A DNA stretch of 52,678 nucleotides from Cupriavidus laharis (GCF_914271435.1 NZ_CAJZAI010000024.1:1-52678); one strand, 5' to 3'; shown: positions 40,646 through 52,399, counted from the first letter of the stretch. The notes: generated from the sequence alone by a model not told the origin. A program made the numbers and translations.

Positions 40646-41554
40646 TCAGCGCCGCTGCGCCAGCCAGATGCCGGCCCCGATGGCCACCAGCCCGACCGCG
40701 TGATACCAGCGCGGCCAGTCGCCCAGCAACAGCGTGGACAGCAAGGCCGCAAACACCGGCGTCAGCGTGATGAAGAAGACCGGCAGCTGCGCGCCCGCAC
40801 GGGCGATGGCGCGGTCCCAGGCAAAGTAGGCGAGCAGGGAAGGGATGGTGGCCACATAGAGCAGGATGGCCACCACCTTGCCGCTCCATTGGAAGGGCTG
40901 GTCCAGCGTCATCAGCTCCCAGGCGGTCACGGGCACGCTCACCACCAGGCCGGTGACGATCTGCGCGAACAGCAGCACTGGCAGCGGTAACTCGGGCCGC
41001 TGCTTGCGCAGCAGCCATGTGTACGCGCTCCAGGCGATGGTGGCGGCCAGCATGAACAGGTCGCCGGCGACGAAATCGAGTTGAGCAAGGCGGCCAAGGT
41101 CGCCGCGCACCAGTACGAAGGACACGCCCACCAGGCACAGCAGGGCGCCGGCGACATGCCACGGCTTCATCTTCTCGTGGAAGCAGGTGGCACCGATCAC
41201 CAGCAGGAACAGCGGGGTGGACGCGCCGATCAGCGTCACGTTGATCGGTGTCGACGTGGTCAGCGCCAGGTACTGCAGTGCGTTATAGCTGGCGATCGAT
41301 AGCATGCCCAGCGCGACAATCACGCCCGCATGGTGGCGCAGCGTCGCGCGGTGCTCGATGACGCCGCGCCAGGCGTAAGGCGCCAGCAGCAGGCCGGCCA
41401 GCAGCCAGCGCACGAAATTCAGTGTGACCGGGGGCACCGTTCCGGCGGCAAGGCGGCCGACGATGGCGTTTCCAGCCCAGCTCAGAGGCGGGAAGGTGAG
41501 CAGGAACAGTGTGGTCCAGTCCAGGCGTCTGGTGCCGGTGGCGCTTGCGTGCAT
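40646..41554 (-). CDS. EamA/DMT-family transporter
   Basis: 302 residues with about ten membrane helices in two EamA repeats (PPLSWAGNAIVGRLAAGTVPPVTLNFVRWLLAG near the start, and LAATIAWSAYTWLLRKQRPELPLP for the second). It is probably a metabolite exporter of the RhaT/YdcZ-like class. The substrate is unknown. It is 31 bp downstream of the Hsp70-type gene on the same strand and may be the last gene of that unit. Confidence 0.86.
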   Translation of the reverse strand: MHASATGTRRLDWTTLFLLTFPPLSWAGNAIVGRLAAGTVPPVTLNFVRWLLAGLLLAPYAWRGVIEHRATLRHHAGVIVALGMLSIASYNALQYLALTTSTPINVTLIGASTPLFLLVIGATCFHEKMKPWHVAGALLCLVGVSFVLVRGDLGRLAQLDFVAGDLFMLAATIAWSAYTWLLRKQRPELPLPVLLFAQIVTGLVVSVPVTAWELMTLDQPFQWSGKVVAILLYVATIPSLLAYFAWDRAIARAGAQLPVFFITLTPVFAALLSTLLLGDWPRWYHAVGLVAIGAGIWLAQRR

Positions 41555-41585
41555 GGGTGATGCGGTGGCGTTCGAAGATCACGCA

Positions 41586-44435
41586 TTATCCGCCAGGCTG
41601 TGCGTGCCTGCTGACACACATGCTTGCTGCCCCTGGCAAAGAGTCCACTGCGTCAGAGAAAGCGCACCCGATCAGTTTCAGGCCGGCCGGCAGTGCCTCC
41701 CCGAAGACCCGTCCCTCGTCGGCTGCATCAAGCTCGACAGCTTCGCGCACCATGGCAATCCAGCTCTGCGGCGCGTTGGCCGCTTCGAGCCGGTGCACAA
41801 CGGCCGCTCGCACCTCGTCAGGCAGGTCACGCGTGCGGTCGCCGGTCATGCGTGCGATCTGCGTCGCGGCAAAGGCGGCCGGCTCGACCTTCTTCCAGTC
41901 GAGCGCAAGGATGGCGTCCACCCATGGCGTGGCGACCTCGGCCGGCACGACGCCGTGCGCGCTGCCATAGAACGGCCGGCGCGCGCCGATTCGTCCCACG
42001 GCCCACCAGCTCTGGTTGTTCTCGGAGGGTTTGCGCAGGCGCTTCAGCAACCATTCGGCAACCTCGATCTTTCGCTCGGCGGAGATGTTTTCCAGCGACC
42101 CGGCCAGCCGCACCATGTCGGCGTACCCGGACCGCGTGGGGCCAGCGGGCTTCTTGTAGTGGGCGCTGCCGGGAGGCTGGAGATAGAACGCCATATCGTC
42201 CAGCAGGCGCAACTGCGCGCTTTCATCGAGGCCGCCGGCCGCGCGGCGCCACAGCGTCCACCATTCGGACCAGTTCTGGTTCTCGTTGACGTACTGGATG
42301 CCTTGGTCATACAGCGACCAGAGCTGCTCGACGCGCCATGCGTCCAGCGGATAGCCGAAGCCCGGACGCACGCAGTAGCCGGCCAGATTCAGCCAGAGGC
42401 GTTCATGGTCGGCCGTGCGGCGGCGGCGCTTGGCACGCTCCCAGAATGCAGCGAACAGCTCGCGCAGCAGCGCGCTGTCCCACTGCTCGCGCGGCCCCAG
42501 CAATTGTTCCAGTTGCGCGCGCAGCCGCTTGACCTCCTTGGGATCGACGCCTTGCGCGCGCGCACCGAAGGTGCGGTCGATCGTCTCGATGGCTTGCGGC
42601 AGGCGCGGATGCAGCGTTTCCGTCGTGGGCGCCGGGGCTGGCGCTTCATTGCCCCGGAGCTGGAATTCGAGCCGCCAGCGTTGCGAGGCATCCGCAATCT
42701 CGTGGCAGTGCACTTCCAGCGTGCCGACCTCGGTCAGCGACGTCGTGATCTGTACCGGCGTTTCCTTGGGCCCGCTGGCACCGCGTGGCTGCACGACGGT
42801 GGCGATCGGCGGCAGGCGAACGAAGTCCGCGCCCGCGAGATCGGCCAGCTCGCCGGGCTGGTAGGCCGTGTCGGCCACTGACGAGACTAGGTGGAACTGC
42901 ACCGGATGCCCCAGCCGCAAGGCGAAGGTACGGTCCTTGAGGTGGATTTCCTGCCCTTCCTCGGTGCCGCGCGGCAGCAGGCAGATGCCTTGCTGCCCCG
43001 ACGCTGCGTCATCGAGCACGAGGAAGTAGCTGCGCGCAGAACCGCCGCCGATGCGTGGTGCCTGTCCCGTTCGCGCACGCGCATAGGCCACCGCTCCGCG
43101 CGCCACGGCGACATCGGGGTCGGCGTTGTGCAGGACGTTCAGCGGCGATCCGCGCCAGGTGCCCAGGGTGTCGGCGATGCGGTCCGCCAGCGCCTCGGCC
43201 CGGAACACGCCGCCGTTGAGCAGCAGCGTGTCGGGCATCGGCAAGGCATCGTCCTGTGCCTGTGGAATGTCCAGCGCCGTGCGCGACTGTGCGGCGTGCT
43301 GGCCCAGGAAGGCCGCGACATGACGGGTGACGGCCGGGTCCGACGCATACGGCAGGCCGAATTCGACGATGGCGCCCCGCGCGCGTCCGGGACGCTCGTC
43401 TGATGAGACCTTGGGGAAGAAGCCATCGACGACGAGCTGTTCGACTTCCTGCCGCGTCACTTCCACCGAACGCGCACCGCCGATCAGCCGGGCGCCGGCG
43501 CCCAGCAACGTGACCGTGACCGCGTCCGGCGCCTGCGCGCCGAGCATCTGTTCCTTGGCGGCACGGCAGCGCGCGACCAGCTGGGACAGGCCCGATGCCG
43601 ACAAGCGCGTCTGCGCGGGGCCAAGGCGCGCCTCGACCACGTGCGCCAGGGCCAGATCCATGTTGTCGCCGCCGAGCATCAGGTGGTTGCCCACGCCGAT
43701 CCGCGTCAGCTGCGGCTGCCCGTCCTGCATGTCCACGCGGATCAGCGTCAGGTCGGTGGTGCCGCCGCCCACGTCGCAGATCAGCACGAGCCGGGTTTGC
43801 GCAAGGTCCGTGTCCAGGGTCTGGCGATGATGGAACAGCCAGTCGTAGAGCGCGGCCTGCGGTTCCTCGAGCAGGCGCAGCGCGGGCAGGCCGGCCATGC
43901 GCGCAGCCTCCAGCGTCAACGCGCGCGCGCCCTCGTCGAACGACGCGGGCACGGTCAGCACTACGTCTTGGTCTTCGAGCCTTGCATCAGGAAAGTGGTG
44001 GTTCCACGCCGCGGCAACGTAGCCCAGGTAGCTGGCGCTGGCGGCGACCGGCGAGATCTTGCCGACTTCCTCGTCCGCGCCCCAGGGCAGGATGGGCGCA
44101 GTGCGGTCGACTGCCGTATGCGACAGCCAGCTCTTGGCGCTGGCCACGAGCCTGCCCGGCACCTGCGCACCGAGCGTGGCCGCCAGGCGGCCGAACACGG
44201 TGCGGCGCGCGGCGGCGCTTGCCGCCGATTGCCACGGCAGTTGCAGGTCGTCGCCGCTGATTTCGCCCGGCGCCGCGTGGTAGCGAACCGAGGGCAGCAG
44301 GGGGCGCGCAGCGACTTCGCCGAGGCCCACGAGCTGGTCGATTTCGAAGACGCGGATGTCGTCCGATCCTGTCTCCGCATAGGCGACCACTGTATTGCTG
44401 GTGCCGAGGTCAATGCCGACGGTGTACCGCTTCAT
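41586..44435 (-). CDS. Long Hsp70-family protein with C-terminal extension
   Basis: 949 residues. The N-terminal actin-like ATPase has MKRYTVGIDLGTSNTVVAYAE (phosphate 1), LVLICDVGGGTTDLTLIRV (phosphate 2) and LLNGGVFRAEALADRI (adenosine). The substrate-binding part is not DnaK-like, and about 350 further residues follow (a DUF3731-like region: FAAFWERAKRRRRTADHERLWLNLAGYCVRPGFGYPLDAWR). The ATG at 44435 is chosen over 44522 because it opens the DLGT strand. It follows the second Hsp70 gene by 28 bp. No DnaJ or GrpE partner is in the window. Its role is unknown. Confidence 0.86.
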   Translation of the reverse strand: MKRYTVGIDLGTSNTVVAYAETGSDDIRVFEIDQLVGLGEVAARPLLPSVRYHAAPGEISGDDLQLPWQSAASAAARRTVFGRLAATLGAQVPGRLVASAKSWLSHTAVDRTAPILPWGADEEVGKISPVAASASYLGYVAAAWNHHFPDARLEDQDVVLTVPASFDEGARALTLEAARMAGLPALRLLEEPQAALYDWLFHHRQTLDTDLAQTRLVLICDVGGGTTDLTLIRVDMQDGQPQLTRIGVGNHLMLGGDNMDLALAHVVEARLGPAQTRLSASGLSQLVARCRAAKEQMLGAQAPDAVTVTLLGAGARLIGGARSVEVTRQEVEQLVVDGFFPKVSSDERPGRARGAIVEFGLPYASDPAVTRHVAAFLGQHAAQSRTALDIPQAQDDALPMPDTLLLNGGVFRAEALADRIADTLGTWRGSPLNVLHNADPDVAVARGAVAYARARTGQAPRIGGGSARSYFLVLDDAASGQQGICLLPRGTEEGQEIHLKDRTFALRLGHPVQFHLVSSVADTAYQPGELADLAGADFVRLPPIATVVQPRGASGPKETPVQITTSLTEVGTLEVHCHEIADASQRWRLEFQLRGNEAPAPAPTTETLHPRLPQAIETIDRTFGARAQGVDPKEVKRLRAQLEQLLGPREQWDSALLRELFAAFWERAKRRRRTADHERLWLNLAGYCVRPGFGYPLDAWRVEQLWSLYDQGIQYVNENQNWSEWWTLWRRAAGGLDESAQLRLLDDMAFYLQPPGSAHYKKPAGPTRSGYADMVRLAGSLENISAERKIEVAEWLLKRLRKPSENNQSWWAVGRIGARRPFYGSAHGVVPAEVATPWVDAILALDWKKVEPAAFAATQIARMTGDRTRDLPDEVRAAVVHRLEAANAPQSWIAMVREAVELDAADEGRVFGEALPAGLKLIGCAFSDAVDSLPGAASMCVSRHAQPGG

Positions 44436-44463
44436 CGCTTCGTTGCTTGTTCGCGGCTGGTGG

Positions 44464-46311
44464 TCAGGCTTGCGCGCCGCCACGCACATCGAATTCGACC
44501 TTCCATCGCTCGTTGCTGCCACGCGGTACGGCTTCGAGTTCGAGCGTGCCCGCTTCGGTCACGCGTGCGTGCAGCCTGACCGGCACGACTTCGCCCGGCG
44601 TGCGTCCGTCGGCCGGCAGGGTGGCCTGGATTTCCTCGAGTTCGTGCAGTTCCTCAGGGCCCCAGAAGTCGAGCAGCGTGCCGACCTGGTCCTGGCGTCG
44701 CACCGACGAGCCGAAGAAGCGGAAATGCACGGGCTCACCGACCACCAGGCCGAGTTCCTGCGGCGGCAGTTCGGTTTCGGTGCCTTCTTCCATCCCGAAC
44801 GGCGCCAGGCACAGCGCCTGGATCGGCGGTTCGAAGCCCGGCACGGCGGGCATCGACGATTCCACGGCGATGTAATACGACCGCGCGGTGCCGCCGCGGA
44901 TGCGCACGCCCTTGCCGCGCCGCACATAGCCGTAGTATGCGGCGCCGCGGGCCACCGCCAGGTCGAGCTCGGCGCCGCCGAGCAGGCGTGCCGGCGCCGC
45001 GCCTTCCGCGGCGAGCCAGCCGTTCAGGGTCTGCAGGATACGGTCCGCCAGCAGGCCGGACTTGAAGACGCCGCCATTGAACAGAACCGCGGTCGGGTGC
45101 AGGAAGGTCGCGGCTTCAGGCTGCGTACCCTGGAGGCCTTCCAGATCGGCAAGCGCGCCGACCTGGCGGCCCAGGAAGGCGGCCAGGTGCCGCGTGACCG
45201 CGGCATCCTGCGCATAGGGCAGGCCGAGCTGCGTCAGGCCGACGCGCGCGCGGCTTACCGGGCGGGCCGACGCATCGACCTGCGGGAAGAAGCCTTCCAG
45301 GATGATCTGGGTCAGCTCGGTGCGGGTCAGGTCCGTGCGGATCGATCCGCCGATCAGCTTGGAACCGCGGCTCGGCACGACCAGCGGCACCGAATCGGTC
45401 GTCGGGTCGGTGAGCAGCGTTTCCTTGGCCGCGCGGCAGGCATAGGTCAGTGCGCGCAGTTGCCACGGGTCGGCCTGTGTACCCTGTGCCGCGAGCTTGC
45501 GCGCCACCACGTGGGCCAGCGCCAGGTCCATGTTGTCGCCGCCGAGCAGGATATGCTCGCCCACGGCCACGCGGTGCAGTTCCAGGTTGCCGTCGCGCTC
45601 GATCACCGCGATCAGCGACAGGTCGGTGGTGCCGCCGCCAACGTCCACGACGAGGATGATGTCGCCGACCTTCACCTGCTTGCGCCACTGGCCGCCGCTC
45701 TTCTCGATCCAGCTATAAAGTGCGGCCTGCGGTTCTTCGAGCAGGGTCATGCGCGCGTAGCCCGCAGCGGCGGCGGCCTCTGCCGTCAGTTCGCGCGCGG
45801 CGGGGTCGAACGAAGCCGGAATGGTCACCGTCACATCCTGTTCGGCGAACGGTGCGTCGGGGTGAGCCTGGTCCCACGCCTCGCGCAGGTGCGTGAGATA
45901 GCGCACCGAAGCCTCGAGCGGAGAGACGCGCGGCACTTCGGGCGGCGCATCGTTGGGCAGGATGGCGGCGCGGCGGTCCACGCCGGGGTGGCACAGCCAG
46001 CTTTTCGCGCTCGATACCAGGCGGATCGGCGTGCCGGCGCCGCGGCTGCGGGCCAGTTCGCCCACGGCGAATTCGCGTGTGGCGTTCCACGGCAGCGCCA
46101 GGTCGCCCGGGGCCAGTTCGCTCGCGTGCGGCAGGTAGAGGAAGGAGGGCAGGAGGTCCCGTGCTTCCGTCGCGCCCGGGCCGGTGAGCTGCGGGATGGC
46201 CAGGACGCGCTGGCTGGTCTTTTCGCCGTCGCTGCCGGCCAGGTCGACGTAGGACAGGGCACTGTGCGTGGTGCCCAGGTCGATGCCAATGGAATAGCGC
46301 GCTTCGCTCAT
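44464..46311 (-). CDS. Hsp70-family protein (DnaK/HscC-like, 615 residues)
   Basis: 615 residues. MSEARYSIGIDLGTTHSALSYVDLAG, IILVVDVGGGTTDLSLIAV and VLFNGGVFKSGLLADRIL mark the ATPase domain. The C-terminal part is beta-rich but lacks the long DnaK lid. It aligns by eye with the 949-residue protein downstream, so the two are paralogues that probably pair. The start codon overlaps the stop of the DUF2760 gene by four bases (ATGA), which shows tight coupling. Confidence 0.88.
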   Translation of the reverse strand: MSEARYSIGIDLGTTHSALSYVDLAGSDGEKTSQRVLAIPQLTGPGATEARDLLPSFLYLPHASELAPGDLALPWNATREFAVGELARSRGAGTPIRLVSSAKSWLCHPGVDRRAAILPNDAPPEVPRVSPLEASVRYLTHLREAWDQAHPDAPFAEQDVTVTIPASFDPAARELTAEAAAAAGYARMTLLEEPQAALYSWIEKSGGQWRKQVKVGDIILVVDVGGGTTDLSLIAVIERDGNLELHRVAVGEHILLGGDNMDLALAHVVARKLAAQGTQADPWQLRALTYACRAAKETLLTDPTTDSVPLVVPSRGSKLIGGSIRTDLTRTELTQIILEGFFPQVDASARPVSRARVGLTQLGLPYAQDAAVTRHLAAFLGRQVGALADLEGLQGTQPEAATFLHPTAVLFNGGVFKSGLLADRILQTLNGWLAAEGAAPARLLGGAELDLAVARGAAYYGYVRRGKGVRIRGGTARSYYIAVESSMPAVPGFEPPIQALCLAPFGMEEGTETELPPQELGLVVGEPVHFRFFGSSVRRQDQVGTLLDFWGPEELHELEEIQATLPADGRTPGEVVPVRLHARVTEAGTLELEAVPRGSNERWKVEFDVRGGAQA

Positions 46312-46892
46312 AGCTCCACCTCGGCAGGGGCGATGACGGTGGCGTCATGGCGTTCGGCCAGGCGCGGCAGCCGCACTTCCTCGGCTTTCCAGCCGCGATG
46401 GCTGAGGCTGCCGTGGAACGGTGCGCTGCCGACCACGTTGCCCGTCAGGCGAACGGCAGTGGCATCGAAGCCGTCCGCCAGCGTGACGCGGCTGCCCTCG
46501 GCTTCGTCGCGCACCGGCCGGATCGTGAAATGCTCACGCAGGACGGCACGGCAGCCATCGTGCACCAGGCGCGCGGCTGCGCCGATCTCGGTATCGGTAT
46601 AGCCGGCAATGTCTTCCTCGACGAAGTCGATGAATCGCGCATCGCGCTGGAGCAGCCCCAGCAGCTGCAACGCCGCCACCGGACTCGCTTCCTTCAGCGC
46701 GGACGCCGGTGCTGGCGCAGCCGGAGCCGGGGCCGGCACGGGAGTCGCCACCGGCGCCGAGGCAGCGGCAGGGAATCCGCCAGTGCGCAGGCGCCGTACG
46801 TTGGCGGCGAGTTCGCCGTTACCGAGGATGGCGAAGAAAGTGCCCACGGCAAGCGAGATCCTGCCGAGGAAAGAGATGTTTGAGTCAGTCAT
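46308..46892 (-). CDS. DUF2760-type protein
   Basis: 194 residues starting MTDSNISFLGRISLAVGTFFAILGNGELAANVRRL. Residues 10-30 form a hydrophobic helix that may bind the membrane. A Pro/Ala linker (about 42-65) leads to SPVAALQLLGLLQRDARFIDFVEEDIAGYTDTEIGAAARLVHDGCRAVL, a block that I recognise from DUF2760 proteins. CAGGAG precedes the ATG at 46892; the frame extends to 47141 without coding character. It starts the operon with the two Hsp70 genes. Confidence 0.8.
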   Translation of the reverse strand: MTDSNISFLGRISLAVGTFFAILGNGELAANVRRLRTGGFPAAASAPVATPVPAPAPAAPAPASALKEASPVAALQLLGLLQRDARFIDFVEEDIAGYTDTEIGAAARLVHDGCRAVLREHFTIRPVRDEAEGSRVTLADGFDATAVRLTGNVVGSAPFHGSLSHRGWKAEEVRLPRLAERHDATVIAPAEVEL

Positions 46893-47123
46893 GGGAAAAA
46901 CTCCTGTGTGCTCTGTTTGAAGAACGAGCTGTCCTATGGCTGCGGCAAGTACCGGATGAGACATGCAGACCGGTGCATCGGAAAGTCGCTCTGCGATATG
47001 ACGTATGCGCCACGAATGGCTCTTCGGGTATTCCAGCCGGAATTTTGCACCAACCAATATGTCAGCAGGCCATTTCGCGGCGCACTGGCCACGTGCGCGT
47101 GCAAGCGATGGCGGCGGAACATG
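46893..47123. other. Gene-free region upstream of the DUF2760-Hsp70 operon
   Basis: This gap and the terminator beside it hold no credible gene. On the minus strand it should carry the promoter of the DUF2760 operon. I looked for a sigma-32 heat-shock promoter (CTTGAA with CCCCAT) and did not find one, so heat induction is not supported. Confidence 0.5.
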
Positions 47124-47150
47124 TGAAAACCGGCAGCCCAAGGGCTGCCG
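47124..47150 (-). terminator. Intrinsic terminator of the sigma-70 gene
   Basis: CCGGCAGCCC (47129-47138) and GGGCTGCCGG (47141-47150) form a perfect 10-bp stem; on the minus strand TTTTC follows at 47128-47124. It lies 64 bp after the sigma-factor stop. Confidence 0.85.
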
Positions 47151-47213
47151 GCAGTCTTTGTCATCCCGGGCGGGCGCACCTCGCTGGCCGCAAGGCGTCC
47201 GCCGGGGTGCCGG

Positions 47214-49175
<1,962 letters not shown>

Positions 49176-49707
49176 CTACTGCTGTTTCCTTCGTGAATCG
49201 CGTTTTGATTGCAGCGTGCGCTCATTGCGTGCGTTTTCTGGCCTGCTGTCAAGGCATCGGACTGGCATTGGGTATGGCGATGAGCCGAATTCGGACCATC
49301 TGGCCCGTTGAGCAGGGGGCGCATATTCTACAGTATTTGTTGCATCGCAGCATATCGGGGCGTGGACACCCGGGGCCGAGCCCGGTGGCCCGGCAGCAAC
49401 CCGATCGTTCACGACCTGTTTGCGCCCCATTCGCCGGCCGCATGAACAACACGGGCGGTGAGCCCGGCAGTCATTGCGGCGCCAATCAGGTCCCCGAAGC
49501 GCGGACGGCCCCCGAATACAGCCTCACCCGATACCTCGGGACTCGCTGCGGCAACCTCACAGTATACCGCTGGTCTGGATTCTCGGTAAGACAGTCGATG
49601 GATTCGCCACGTGACGCATCGCCAACGTGCAACGCCACGCAAGTCGCGGATTGGCCCCCGATTGGCCCATGTATACTCGGCGCTCAGCCCCCATCCCTGA
49701 CGCCTGT
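49176..49707. other. 532-bp divergent gap between sigma-70 and GGDEF genes
   Basis: No credible gene is seen. TTGGCC (49651-49656) with TATACT (49672-49677) could be a weak promoter for the GGDEF gene at 15-bp spacing. On the minus strand TAGAAT (49330-49325) could be a -10 for the sigma gene without a good -35. The long gap suggests that more control sites are hidden here. Confidence 0.4.
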
Positions 49708-51102
49708 ATGCTTGCACCGCCGACATCTGCAGACGTACCGACCGCATCGCGGTCAATGGTGGGCACGGCGGCGTGCCGTGCCGCGGACGGGCTGCTGGAC
49801 GGCGGCGAACTCGAGACGCTGCGCAAACGTGAGCGGCTGCTTGCGCTTGCGATTGCGGGCAGCGGCACGGGCATCTGGGACCGCAACGTCGCGACAGGCG
49901 AAATCCAGTATTCGAGCGGCTGGAAAGCCATGCTTGGCTATGCCGATTCGGAAGTATCCAACCGGATCGAGGACAGCTACCTGCGCCTTCATCCCGACGA
50001 TCTCGAGTACGTCAAGGCGACGATGCAAGCCCACTTCGACGGCAAGAGCGACGCCTACGAGGTCGAACACCGGATCCGTTGCCGGGACGGCAGCTACAAA
50101 TGGATCTGCAGCCGGGGCAAGGTCGTGGAACGGGACAGTTCGGGCCGGGCGTTGCGCATGGTCGGCACGACCACGGACATCACGTCGCTGCGCACCATGT
50201 CGGAGAGCCTGCGCGAGGCCGTCAGCCTGATCACGAACCTGACGAACGAAGTGCCCGGGCTGGTGTTCCAGTATCGCGCGCTGCCCGGCGGGCGTTCGTT
50301 CTTCTCTTACGCGAGCGCAGGCATCGGGGAGATCTACGAGCTGACTCCGGCCCAGGTGGCAGCCGATGCGTCGTGTATCGAAGCCCTGATTCATCCTGCC
50401 GATCTTGCCGCCTATCGAGCCTCGTTTAGCGCTTCGGCGGCCGAGCTCTCGCCCTGGCATCTAGAGTACCGCGTGCAATTGCCAATGCAGGGCCTGCGCT
50501 GGCGGCAGGGCGATGCCAGGCCGCAGCGCCTGCCGGATGGCAGCATCGTGTGGCACGGCTTCATCACGGATGTGACGGAGCGCAAGCGTATCGAAGCCGA
50601 GTTGCAGGAGCTCGCGACGATCGACAGCCTGACCGGATTGCCGAACCGGCGGCATTTCATGGCGCAGATCGAGGCGCGGCTGGCGAGCCTGCGGGGCGGC
50701 CGCAGCGCGGGTACGGCGCTCATGATGTGCGATCTCGACCATTTCAAGTCCATCAATGACCGCTGGGGGCACGGCGTCGGCGATAGCGCGCTGCGCCACT
50801 TCGGCAACATCCTGCGTGCACATTTGCGACCCGGCGATATGGCCGGACGCCTCGGTGGCGAAGAATTCGGGATTTTGCTCGATGGCGCCGACATGCGCGG
50901 CGCGATCGGCGTGGCCCGGCGGATCCAGCAGCGCGTTGCCGAGTACCCGCTGATGGAGCATGAGCAACGGATCGACATGACCGTCAGTATCGGCGTCGCG
51001 CTCATGAGCGCGGCCGACACGAATGCCGAGGCCCCTCTGTCGCGCAGTGACCTGGCGTTGTACCGTGCGAAGAAGGGCGGTCGCAACCGGATTGAATCCT
51101 GA
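49708..51102 (+). CDS. Diguanylate cyclase with two PAS domains
   Basis: 464 residues from the ATG at 49708. The first PAS domain, with a PAC tail, is at about 35-165 (LALAIAGSGTGIWDRNVATGEIQYSSGWKAMLGY). The second, more divergent, is at about 175-305. The GGDEF domain covers about 310-464. The active site is GGEEF at 383-387, a working variant, and the RPGD inhibition site is five residues before it, so product inhibition is likely. No transmembrane segment is visible; it is a cytoplasmic sensor making cyclic di-GMP. Starts at 49627 and 49669 are also open, but the -10-like TATACT at 49672 favours 49708. Confidence 0.87.
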   Translation: MLAPPTSADVPTASRSMVGTAACRAADGLLDGGELETLRKRERLLALAIAGSGTGIWDRNVATGEIQYSSGWKAMLGYADSEVSNRIEDSYLRLHPDDLEYVKATMQAHFDGKSDAYEVEHRIRCRDGSYKWICSRGKVVERDSSGRALRMVGTTTDITSLRTMSESLREAVSLITNLTNEVPGLVFQYRALPGGRSFFSYASAGIGEIYELTPAQVAADASCIEALIHPADLAAYRASFSASAAELSPWHLEYRVQLPMQGLRWRQGDARPQRLPDGSIVWHGFITDVTERKRIEAELQELATIDSLTGLPNRRHFMAQIEARLASLRGGRSAGTALMMCDLDHFKSINDRWGHGVGDSALRHFGNILRAHLRPGDMAGRLGGEEFGILLDGADMRGAIGVARRIQQRVAEYPLMEHEQRIDMTVSIGVALMSAADTNAEAPLSRSDLALYRAKKGGRNRIES

Positions 51103-51148
51103 CGTGTTCAGGCCTGCTATCAACAGGGCAGCGTAACCTATCGTAGCC

Positions 51149-52069
51149 ATGCGGAATGTGCACATATCCTTCCTGAATCGCCGGACGCAGGATACTTCGG
51201 TTCGGCTTCGGCGCAGCCTGGCCTGTCTGCTCACAGGCGTTCTTGCCGCAGCGGCTCAGTCCGCCTGGGCGGAGGAGCCTGCCGCGGAAGGCAGCGCGAA
51301 CGCTTGTCGTGCCATATGGTTTCCGCATGGAGCGCGCGTACAGATGGAAGCCGACGGTACGATGCCGCTGTCGCGCCGAACCATACTGAAGCCGCCATTG
51401 GCGACGGAAGCAGGCTGCCAGGCCGACATCGAGATTCACTCCAAGACCGCGCTGGCCGCGTTGATGGGGCCGCCGGTCATCACAGAGCAGCAGCAACGCG
51501 TGTTGCTGCGGCCCGCGTCCAATGGGTCGCCTGCCAGCATCTCGGGCCACGCAACCGTGAATGCATGGGGGCGCTATGCGCGCCTTTACGGCACGACCAC
51601 GATTGATGGTATTGGGTTGCTTGATTATCAGTATCGCGGACTGCCGCTGCGCGAGGGCGACGTGCTTCCCGGTGAGACCGTGGATGCCAGTGCGTCCTTC
51701 ACCATCTTTTCCCGCGATTCCGGCGAAGAAGTGGGCAAGCTCGTCGCTCCGCACGCGACCGTCTCGGTGACGTCGCGCAGTGTCGGCAAGCGCCGGTTCA
51801 TCCGGACCGCGCTGGGCCCCTCGGAATGCGTGCCAATCAAGTATGTCCGAATGACGTCCCTGGGGCCAATGGTCATTGCGGGCGAGCAGATCGTGACGAA
51901 GCCCACGCGGATGCACGTCACCGACTGGTATTGCCCGGCCGAAGCCATCGTCATGCGCCAGGACGTGTCAGAGGAGGGCAAGGTCCAGCACATTGAAACC
52001 ACGGTGGTTGAGCCGTTGCCTGAAGGGGGCGGGCCAGATGCCCTGGCTGGCGATGGCGTCGATTCCTGA
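51149..52069 (+). CDS. Secreted protein of unknown function
   Basis: 306 residues. The signal peptide sits within residues 1-41 (RLRRSLACLLTGVLAAAAQSAWAEE). Four cysteines are in the mature part (ANACRAI, EAGCQAD, PSECVPI, DWYCPAE), compatible with two disulfides. The middle is beta-rich. I do not recognise a family. It starts 46 bp after the GGDEF gene and may be co-transcribed. A gap of about 90 bp follows before the rRNA promoter. Confidence 0.65.
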   Translation: MRNVHISFLNRRTQDTSVRLRRSLACLLTGVLAAAAQSAWAEEPAAEGSANACRAIWFPHGARVQMEADGTMPLSRRTILKPPLATEAGCQADIEIHSKTALAALMGPPVITEQQQRVLLRPASNGSPASISGHATVNAWGRYARLYGTTTIDGIGLLDYQYRGLPLREGDVLPGETVDASASFTIFSRDSGEEVGKLVAPHATVSVTSRSVGKRRFIRTALGPSECVPIKYVRMTSLGPMVIAGEQIVTKPTRMHVTDWYCPAEAIVMRQDVSEEGKVQHIETTVVEPLPEGGGPDALAGDGVDS

Positions 52070-52164
52070 CGGCGTTCGCATCTGAGTCACGCTATCCCGG
52101 CAGAAGGGCAGAGGGACACAATTTGTGCTTCCAAGGCATCTTATTGCCATTTTTAGAAAAAGAC

Positions 52165-52193
52165 TTGCCAGTCAGGAGGTAACGCATTAATAT
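52165..52193 (+). promoter_or_regulatory. rRNA operon promoter
   Basis: TTGCCA (52165-52170) and TAATAT (52188-52193) are 17 bp apart. The 20 bp upstream (ATTTTTAGAAAAAG) are AT-rich as an UP element should be. It lies about 390 bp before the 16S start, the usual range for rrn P1-type promoters in this group. Confidence 0.75.
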
Positions 52194-52343
52194 TCGCACC
52201 CTTCTGCTGAAGCCTTCGCTGCAAAGCGGCGGGGGAAAAAGGCATTTGCAGGAATGAGCTGGCGGTAATAAGAGCTGCCAGGAAAAAGAAATTTCTCGAA
52301 ACGCTTGATTAATCGCTGGAAGTTCTTTAAAGTCTCGTTTCTC

Positions 52344-52399
52344 CGCTGCTGACGCAGCGACGCGGCAAGCAAAGCAAACCGCGGCAAGTTCTTTAACAA
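52344..52399 (+). promoter_or_regulatory. rRNA leader antitermination signals (boxB-like hairpin and boxA)
   Basis: CGCTGC-TGAC-GCAGCG (52344-52359) is a compact hairpin in the boxB position. TTCTTTAACAA (52389-52399) matches boxA, with a second partial copy (TTCTTTAAA) near 52323. These recruit NusB/NusE for rRNA antitermination. Confidence 0.75.

Noticed and set aside
46893..47010. Heat-shock (sigma-32) promoter for the Hsp70 operon
   Set aside because: No CTTGAA/CCCCAT pair at proper spacing on the minus strand.
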